DNA from: Trema orientale
Taxonomy: Eukaryota; Streptophyta; Magnoliopsida; Rosales; Cannabaceae
NCBI GenBank assembly: GCA_002914845.1
Contig: JXTC01000041.1
Coordinates: 389,840-453,839, forward strand
Direction: 5' to 3'
Length of the DNA: 64,000 nucleotides
The notes below the pieces were generated by a model. The model saw only the letters and a list, made by a program, of their open reading frames with translations. It ran no database searches and was not told the DNA's origin. Within the stretch, counting starts at the first letter, position 1. Each line of letters begins with the position of its first letter. The position numbers and the translations under genes are program-made. Below are positions 57,156 to 64,000 of this stretch, one piece after another.

Positions 57156-57660
57156 ATGTTTCTCTTCCAGTCCGGGCCACAACCCACATCTTCGATCACA
57201 GACCCGAACACCAACCAGACCAACAAGCTTCGCAAACCAGTCCTCCTCCTCACAATCTCATTCTCACTCCTCTTACTTCTTCTCTCCATCTTCTTCCTCC
57301 AATCTGAACCCTTTAGGTCCCTTATCTTCTGGGTTTCCATCTCCTTCGTCTTAGGCCTCTTCGCTCCTGTTACTCTCGCCGGTAGTGACATTAGTATCGA
57401 TCAAGGCCCGATTCTCGATCTCTCAAACGATTCGTCCGAATCTGATGAGAAAACTAAGAAGCGGTTTCTCAGAACAGGTCAAAACCTCGTCCACATGAGG
57501 AAACGACGGTCGATTTGGCATTGGTAGTCGAAAGCGTTAATGAGTCTATGAGAGAAGGAAAGAAAAACGACGATGATGGGATTGTAGTTTTAAAGAAAGA
57601 GAAGGAATGGGTCGAGGAGGAATTCGAGATTTTGAAGAAGCAGAGAAATGATATGGGTAG
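57156..57660 (+). pseudogene. Plant membrane-protein-like ORF with a frameshift
   Basis: The first frame (57156-57527) reads a polar start, a hydrophobic helix at about residues 28-48 (PVLLLTISFSLLLLLLSIFF), a second at about 52-72 (FRSLIFWVSISFVLGLFAPV), then GSDISIDQGPILDLSNDSS and a charged tail. Near 57470-57500 the coding sense passes to the next frame, which goes on as PRPHEETTVDLALVVESVNE, an acidic stretch and EKEWVEEEFEILKKQRND, a likely coiled coil. Coding-like sequence in two abutting frames implies a 1-nt indel, either a real mutation or a sequencing error. CTCTTCCAG at about 57161-57169 could be an acceptor, so the start is uncertain. I do not recognise the family. GT donors are present at 57657 and 57661. 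Confidence 0.5.
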
Positions 57661-58064
57661 GTGGTTCTTCCTCTTCTGTCTATGTATTATTTATTTATTT
57701 TTTTTTTTAAGAAAAGTTTGGAAAAATTTGAAAATAGAAGCTGAAAAGCCCTGACAACTGATTCCCGTCCGATGGTATTTTGGTCATTTGGCTTCTTGGG
57801 GGGAATACTAGAATATAATTATGAAAAAAAAAAAAGAAAAGCACTAAAAATGTCATCTTGTGCCAAAAGAGCACAATCCACGTCATTTTCCCAACTTTTT
57901 TGGGTTGTGTTATGTCTCTCTCTCGTGTATTTTTAAACAGATTCGGAAAATCTTTGTAAGCTATGCGTGAACTGAATATATCTAGTGAGTCAGTTAAGGA
58001 AAAAAAATTTGTTCACAATTAAAAGTGTATAGGTTAATTAATTTTGCTAATTTTAATCTTGCAG
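57661..58064 (+). other. Stretch between membrane-protein ORF and RbcS exon 2
   Basis: AT-rich and non-coding. It ends in the acceptor TTTTAATCTTGCAG. In an intact RbcS gene this would be the end of intron 1, but the transit-peptide exon is absent upstream. Confidence 0.6.
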
Positions 58065-58689
58065 GGTGTGGCCTCCAAGAAACAAGAAGAAGTTTGAGAC
58101 TCTTTCTTACCTTCCAGGTCTCTCTTAGATTACCTTCTCAACAAGAGATGGGATTCCCTGTTTGGAATTTGAAGTCAAGGTTTTAAAACATAATGATTCT
58201 GATTCTATTCTTTCTCCTACTCTATTATCTTCATTAATAAGTAGATTAGTTAATAAGGCTACTAACTAATTGAAGGGCATGGAATTAAATGGGAGACTAT
58301 GTTCTTAAATTAGAATCTAAAATAATGCTACAAGAAAGAAGATAGTGCTACCATTCTCTAACATAAAATTATGTTGGTCTTAGTAAGCTCTGCCTCTTGC
58401 CAAATAGGGAGCAACAAAATGTTTGACCATGTAATCAACCATATTATATTGAACGACAAGTTCAAATATATGTGTTAGTTAACATCGTCGTTTTGGTGCA
58501 GAACGCTTTCGTTTACCGTGAGAACCACAGGTCTCAAGGGGTAATACGATGGTCGTTACTGGACCATGTGGAAGCTCCCCCATGTTCGGTTGCACGTACA
58601 GAGGCAACCCAAGTCCTCAGGGAGCTAGAGGAAGCCAAGAAAGCTTTTACCCCGACTCTCAGTGCATCAGTTCAGCTATTCCTCAATGA
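58065..58689 (+). pseudogene. RBCS: Rubisco small subunit (RbcS) pseudogene, exons 2-3
   Basis: Exon 2 (58065-58179) reads VWPPRNKKKFETLSYLPGLS, the start of the mature small subunit after its first two residues, exactly where the first dicot RbcS intron lies. A stop and deletion follow, then DYLLNK, and in another frame IPCLEFEV. The intron (58180-58501) is kept, with acceptor GGTGCAG. Exon 3 (58502-58689) reads NAFVYRENHRSQG, then YDGRYWTMWKLP in a second frame, PMFGCT in a third, EATQVLRELEEAKKAF, and after an internal deletion QCIS. The intact protein pairs with the chloroplast-encoded large subunit for CO2 fixation. Here the transit-peptide exon is missing and at least four frameshifts occur, so it cannot make a protein. 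Retained introns mean DNA-level duplication, not retrocopying. Confidence 0.93.
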
Positions 58690-58696
58690 GTCTTCT

Positions 58697-58878
58697 AATT
58701 TTTTTTTGATAATAAAAAGGGCGGATAAGATCTCGGTGGCGGGTCATTTTCTAGAGCCACCCCCGTTCGGTTGGACTCCCAAGGACGACGTGGGGGCTCG
58801 GACTCATGACCTCACCCTCCCTAAATAAGAGAAGGCCTTAAATTCAAGCTCCTTGCCACTTCAACCACTCTCTTGGAG
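58697..58878 (-). mobile_element. tRNA-derived SINE in the tail of the RbcS pseudogene, 182 bp
   Basis: The exact 14-bp duplication TCAATGAGTCTTCT flanks it (58683-58696, 58879-58892). On the minus strand the head has an A-box, TGGTTGAAGTGG (58867-58856), and a B-box, GTCATGAGTCCGAGCC (58810-58795). The tail is TTTTTATTATCAAAAAAAAA at the left edge. The perfect TSD says it inserted recently, after the RbcS copy was already broken or on its way. Confidence 0.9.
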
Positions 58879-58904
58879 TCAATGAGTCTTCTTATTATTT
58901 GTCC

Positions 58905-59204
58905 TTTGTGGGAATTCTATTATTCCTAGGACGTTCATCTATCTGTTCATTTGGTATTGCAGCTTTATTTTTATTTTTTTTGAATTTTTTTTTTCCGGGT
59001 TTAATCATTCCATTCATTTTCTACAATGTCAATGCAAAATGGGAATGAATTCAAATTTGTGGGAATTCTATTATTCCTCGGAGGTTCATCTATCTGTTCA
59101 TTTGGTATTGCAGCTTTATTTTTTTTTTTTTGAATTTTTTTTTTCCGGGTTTAATCATTCCATTCATTTCTACAATGTCAATGCAAAATGGGAATGAATT
59201 CAAA
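58905..59204. repeat. Tandem duplication of ~150 bp (2 copies)
   Basis: The segment from TTTGTGGGAATTCTATTATT to GGGAATGAATTCAAA occurs twice in a row (58905-59055, 59056-59204). Differences are limited to a few substitutions and poly-T length, so it is recent. No coding sequence. Confidence 0.92.
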
Positions 59205-59887
59205 TTTGTGATCTTCTGATTGAACAAGCATACAAAGCTCTGGACTTTTAGTTTTGTTCTTGTGATCTTCTAAAACACCACGAGTGATCGGCATTCAATT
59301 CAGCTTAGTACAATTCTATTTACATATAAAAGTACCAATAAAAGATGGAAAACTTAAATAAATTTCTAGCTAACTTTTAGCTGATCACTTAGAATTTGGC
59401 AGTTTTCAATATGTGTGTCCTTATTCCCATAATTATTTAATTGACTATTGTGGACCAATTTCAAACACCAGAAACAGAAGAAGGACATCGTTATCAAATA
59501 AAGAAAATGCATCAAGGGTACATTCAAACGACAAAAAAACAATAGCAGGATCCTAAGAAAACCAATTTAAAAAGAAAAAAGCCAAAACATTGTGAGATAA
59601 AGTAGGCAAGGCAGAGAAGTGGATATACAGAGGTTAAACAACTTAAACACAGGGCCTGCCTACTACATACACACATATGAACACACATTAATAGTCTGAA
59701 AACGACAAATCGTTTCGTACATGCTAACGTATAATGAGTCGTATTATAAAGAATTGAGCATTCATATATAACTAGAACCGAATAAAACAGTCAACAGTTC
59801 AACAAAAAAAAAAAAATAATAATAATAATAATAATAAAACAGTCAACAACTCAACCCTACATTACGTTTTACATATAATAACCTCTA
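59205..59887. other. Intergenic DNA, 3' flank of the 134-residue gene
   Basis: Nothing coding. An (AAT)n run lies at 59816-59838. Confidence 0.5.
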
Positions 59888-60292
59888 TCATGGTTGTGGT
59901 GGTATCTCTTTGATTCCTCCCCTTATGCCCCAAATATCATCATCCCAGAACACATCATCAGTAAACAAGGAATAACTAGAAGCTTCTCCCATGAACTCCA
60001 CATCCCAAAACGGCAACCAAACGGATCCCCACGACATCTGCTCATCCACCACCACCCCTCCACTCAACCAGTACTGCCACCAATTCTCCTCCCAACCACC
60101 CAACACCCCACTCTCCGCCACCGCCCCAGCCGCGGTGGCCGCCACCTCCTCCTCCGCCGTGACCGCTTCTTCTTTCCCTTTATCAACACTACTACCTCTA
60201 ATCTTACCTTTCTTTCCAGTCCCAGCTGAATCTTCCAACTTCAAGGGAACCACCTTCGAATTAGTGGGCTCCGCGTTTCTCTGCCTCTTCAT
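59888..60292 (-). CDS. Trp-rich protein of unknown function, 134 residues
   Basis: Single open frame, clearly richer in GC than its flanks. The start is basic (MKRQRNAEP, then KKGKIRGSSVDKGKEE), followed by an Ala/Glu-rich stretch at about 42-60. From residue 66 it is strikingly Trp-rich: GGWEENWWQYWLSGG, then MSWGSVWLPFWDVEFMG and VFWDDDIWGIRGG, ending EIPPQP. It has no signal peptide and no membrane helix; the basic start could aid nuclear import and the acidic Trp-rich end resembles an activation or docking segment. I do not recognise the family but suspect a plant-specific one. The opposite-strand frames are Ser/Pro-rich shadows. The ATG at 60292 is the first in frame. Confidence 0.6.
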   Translation of the reverse strand: MKRQRNAEPTNSKVVPLKLEDSAGTGKKGKIRGSSVDKGKEEAVTAEEEVAATAAGAVAESGVLGGWEENWWQYWLSGGVVVDEQMSWGSVWLPFWDVEFMGEASSYSLFTDDVFWDDDIWGIRGGIKEIPPQP

Positions 60293-61942
60293 TTTTCTTT
60301 CCCTATTGTTTTTTTTTTTTTTTCCCCTTTTTTCTTAACCAAGGAAGTGAAAAATTGGTTGGTGGGTTTTTAAGCCTTTTAATTTGGCCGGAGGAGACAA
60401 TTTCGTGAACGAAACGGCATATTAATGAAAATCCAAAGGAGACAGTTGTTTTAGCAATTCGATCCACTTGGGTAACACAAGTGCAAGTATACAATATTTT
60501 TATTTTTTATTTTGTTTTAATGGGTTTATCAATAATAACATCAATTCACGTGCATCTACTTTGTCCTGTTTCCAAGCACGCCCTCGAGCTACCAAGAGCC
60601 AAAACAGGCTCCTCAAAGAGTTGATAATGATTTTATTTTATTACTTTCTTCTTTTATGTTTCCAAAGGGCTAGAGTATAGTGGTCTAGTCTAGGAGTTGG
60701 ATGGCGCTTTGGCAGTAAGGCCGCAATTTGTTTTTGGTCACTCTCACTTGGACCAATATATATGTATTAGCTCTGTTCAATGAATTGTGAGGGTCCAATA
60801 AGGTATTTCCATGTGGGGCAATGGCAAAAAGGCAAATATGGGTTTTAATGGGTTTCGGTTCATAGACATCTAAAACTGGACCTAGTGCAATGCCCAACTG
60901 GGGGTTGAGACTTGCGCGTTGGGCAAGTGGTGGAAGATAATAGTTGGGCCTTCAAACATGTCTGCGCTTTTTAACTCATCATCAGTCTTTGTCGTTTGGC
61001 AGTTCCCACCAATTGGTATGCAATCATCACAAACTTCTTTCCAACTGGTTTTGTGCAGTGTGAACAACCACTTCTTCTCCCAAAGGGCGTTACGTATATG
61101 GATTGACTTGTCGTTTTGCTTTTAGCCAACTGCCATGCTAGTTCCCCAAAACATGAATAATTTACTCGAATTAACCCTTCAGGCTAAATTTATGAAAACA
61201 GAATATTATTTTTTTTTTGTCTTAAAAGAAAAAGTATAATACAGTAGAGGATGAATATGTAAGATAATTACCAAGAGTCGGGTTATATATAAGTATATGT
61301 ATTAATTATTATAATTGGAATATGATCAGTTTAGTTTGTTATTCATTTATTTTAAATTACTCATGTTTGTTTCAGAATTTTTTAAAAATATGGTCATTGT
61401 CTAGTAGTTTGGTACTTGGTGCCATTTTCACCTTTTTTATTTTTTATTTTTTTTTTTGGTTTAGAACATTGATACAGAATTATTGTGGGATATAACGTGT
61501 TTTTTCTTTTTCCATGATAATCAAAGGGAGTATAGGTCGAATCGTCAGTCCGTCATTTTCGAAATTGGCAATCTCTAATAAATAACCTTTGGATGAAATA
61601 GCGACGTGAATCCAATATCTTTCTCAATGACAGTCTTAAGGAGTGTTTTCCTGATGCTGATCACTGATTAATCCCACATTGATCATAAATGAGATACGAA
61701 AGTTGCTATTTGTATCACAATTCTATTCTGTCAGGTAATCGCTATTCGCCGCCGGTTCTTACAAAAGTGGTAAGTGCATCGCATCTAGATTTTGAAGAAT
61801 TAAAAGGTGTATGATATATTTTTTTTTCCTCCCTTTTTTTGTGTTATGCTACGCGTGAAAAGATAACGTGAACTTGGATTAGTAGCTGCAAAATAACTGG
61901 CTGGTCAAAACGGCTAAGACCTTTCAAACAGTGGATGTCTAG
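60293..61942. other. 5' flank of the Trp-rich gene and intergenic DNA
   Basis: A pyrimidine-rich stretch precedes the ATG on the minus strand. Short frames at 60685-61125 overlap on both strands without motifs. Nothing else recognised. Confidence 0.5.
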
Positions 61943-61951
61943 CTTACTTTA

Positions 61952-62141
61952 AGAGTAATGCTATAGGCTATAGGGCACCTGTGGTGCTGAGCACCACAGT
62001 GATGTGTCAGTTTGTCATTAGCTAATCATAATTATAATTTAAGTGGAACCTACGTAGGACCCAATTTATTAATTAAATCATCCAGTGACAAACTGACACA
62101 TCACTGTAGTGCTGGACACCACAGGTGCCCATAGCATTACT
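61952..62141. mobile_element. MITE with ~60-bp inverted repeats, 190 bp
   Basis: The left arm AGAGTAATGCTATAGG...GGGCACCTGTGGTG is mirrored at the right end; the reverse complement of that end begins AGTAATGCTATGGGCACCTG and continues into ACAGTGATGTGTCAGTTTGTCA in both arms. CTTACTTTA flanks it exactly (61943-61951, 62142-62150). Because the end bases overlap the duplication, TSDs of 7 to 9 bp are possible, so hAT (8) and Mutator (9) both remain open. Confidence 0.87.
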
Positions 62142-62150
62142 CTTACTTTA

Positions 62151-64000
62151 ACCAAACTTTTCTTGGCACGAGATTATTAAAAAATACAATAAAAAAGAAA
62201 AACACCGGTCACTTGAACACAATTGCGTATTTCTTTTAATTTTAAATTGAGAAAAACTTTAAAGATACACTGACAAAGTTGTTTGAAGTGCAAAAGAATA
62301 GTCGAGAAAGATTTTTATTTTCTTTTCTTTGTCAGAAGATATATTGAAATAGTGACTTTTGTTACTATCGATATATGTTTTTGCAAGTGGGATTAAAAAT
62401 AAGATGAGAACGAAGATAAATAGATTTGTAACTAAACATGTACTCAAAAACGATACATAAAAAAAGGTTGTCAGCTTGTCACACGTAAGGGTTGGAGAAC
62501 GGAAATAGTGCATACAAAATTAATACAGGTGTTTGGCAAAACAGAATAAAAAGTCTAAATTTTGGAAGTCCTTCTAGCTAAACTTTTAGACCAGTTCAAG
62601 TGCCTAGTCATATGGTTTCTAGAGTGAAAGGTTTATGGTTTTTGTTTCCGATACTTCAATTTTCTAACTTTGTTTTATTTGTAGAATTTTCCCTCGCCTT
62701 GGAACTTTTTTTTTCGTTCTCATCTATAAGTTACAACCATTGAACCAAAATACTTTCGAATGAGTCATCCGACTCCGGAATTGAAAATAACACCGCCATA
62801 GAAACAGTAACGAAGACTCATACTCGTTACTTCTTTTCCAAGTTTAGAAAGGGACAGTAACAAAGTCTAGAATTTGTTCCAATAAATTGACAAATTGCTT
62901 TCTTCTTAAGAAAATTTATAGAAAAAATAATAATAATAATAACAAGTAAAACGTAATACCTCTCCCCAAAATTCTTACGTTTCCAACCACGTTGACAACT
63001 ATATCTATTTATGTTATATAATATATGGCTCACAATAAAATATGTAAGTATTTATTTTCCGTTGTTGGATCATTTATCTAATAATTAATATGATTTAAAT
63101 AGTTAAAAATAATAATAATAACAACAACAAATACACATTATCTAATATTTTTTTTTCAATTTTTTTTTTTTTTTACTTTTTATCATTAAAAACGTCCGTG
63201 ATGAATTTTAATTGCGCAAAATAATAACGAAACTTAAATATAAGTCTGCATTGATAATCAGTCCTCGCGAGTCACGATTTCTTCTCTCTCTCTTTCCTTT
63301 GGCAAATAAAACCCTTTCCAGAAACACACAGGATATTGGCTAAACATGACTACAAAACAAATTTGTAACTGTGCTATGACTGGACCCAATAATTCATGTT
63401 TACAATTACACCCGGACGCCGGCAACATGGTGTGTTCAACTTACATGTAATCGTCATCAATGGTTTCCTCAACTAATTCTGATTTTAAGTCATCTTTATT
63501 AATTCCTAATTGACCCTAATTGCAATGGAAATTGGAAACAAGCAAGTTTCTTTATCGTAATTAGAGAGAGAGAAAAGGTAACTTGGTTTTTGTTAATATT
63601 CTCATTCGTTTCTAAATTTCCTTTTTTTTTTTTTTTTTTTGAGAAAGGAAAAGGATGATAGATGATGTCACTCTCTATATCAAGTTTATGCCACCGATGA
63701 AGTGAGAAGGGTCATTGACCCCCTGCCAGTATGCCTATAGAAACAAGGGCTCAAAGTAAGGATAGGACATCCTTGATCCTTGCAGGCTTTGCACTATGCC
63801 ATCGTCACAAACGTTCCAATATTTTTTCTGTTATGAATCTTTTATTAGTAGATGCACCCTAAATTTCAAAAGATTTTATAAATCAATTTTGTTAACTGAA
63901 CACAAATTCATAATTCCCATGATTAATGAATTCCAAAAAGAGAGGGAGAGAGAAAGAGAGAAAATGCCATTCCCTCAAGGAAAAGGTAAAGACAGAAAAA
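62151..64000. other. Intergenic DNA to the window end, no gene
   Basis: AT-rich with poly-T near 63150 and 63640, and AAT/AAC repeats at 62925-62943 and 63105-63130. Two short minus frames (62259-62513, 62827-63033) show no motif. A CT-rich patch lies at 63280-63300 and GA-rich text near 63940. Confidence 0.5.

Noticed and set aside
57134-57391. 85-codon minus frame opposite the membrane-protein ORF
   Set aside because: Charged low-complexity reading, antisense to the hydrophobic helices.
58472-58828. 118-codon frame as a separate gene
   Set aside because: It is RbcS pseudogene exon 3 read through its frameshifts into the SINE.
59991-60338. Ser/Pro/Thr-rich plus-strand frame
   Set aside because: Antisense shadow of the Trp-rich minus-strand frame, which has the better composition and stop position.
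1-64000. CRISPR arrays, operons, prophage or bacterial insertion
   Set aside because: No regularly spaced identical repeats with unique spacers and no bacterial-type gene clusters; gene structure and repeats are those of a plant nucleus.

Overview
The window looks like nuclear DNA of a eudicot plant. It is AT-rich, with a few short genes far apart and split by GT-AG introns, and most of the rest is transposon debris. Plant-only families support this: a class II LOB-domain (LBD) transcription factor, a CLE peptide precursor, a DUF1218 membrane protein and a broken copy of the nuclear Rubisco small subunit gene. There is no operon-like organisation, CRISPR array or bacterial gene. The species cannot be told from the sequence alone.

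Layout. 1-5 kb: AT-rich repeat debris, including a patch of degenerate short repeats around GAGCTC. 5.0-8.6 kb: a 586-bp Harbinger-like MITE, then a non-autonomous CACTA element with palindromic subterminal repeats, a GA microsatellite, a probable LTR fragment and an assembly gap (112 N). 11.3-12.25 kb: intact two-exon LBD gene (minus). 13.5-21.4 kb: MITEs, a likely solo LTR and a possible orphan exon. 21.7-27.2 kb: an old Ty1-copia element with both LTRs, the 3' one holding a 586-bp MITE. 28.05-31.2 kb: a younger Tnt1-like copia element cut off inside reverse transcriptase. 31.2-35.7 kb: microsatellites, no gene. 35.75-36.07 kb: a CLE27-type peptide gene (minus). 36-42.7 kb: intergenic with two MITEs. 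42.7-46.75 kb: intact three-exon DUF1218 gene (minus). 48.2-53.9 kb: a SINE, then a third copia element (RE1-like), split by a 1.58-kb solo LTR. 54-56 kb: LTR-like debris and a long-armed foldback MITE. 57.1-59.2 kb: a broken membrane-protein ORF followed by an RbcS pseudogene, a SINE and a 150-bp tandem duplication. 59.9-60.3 kb: a Trp-rich protein of unknown function (minus). 60.3-64 kb: intergenic with one MITE.

The genes do not form one pathway: a transcription regulator, a secreted signal peptide, a membrane/cell-wall-associated protein and an unknown. The richest signal is in the mobile DNA. Several elements have exact target-site duplications (TSDs): a three-copy Mutator-type MITE family, a second 9-bp-TSD MITE, a 3-bp-TSD CACTA element and two SINEs. 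A Rubisco small subunit pseudogene has itself been hit by a SINE. I did not find a convincing previously undescribed biochemical system.
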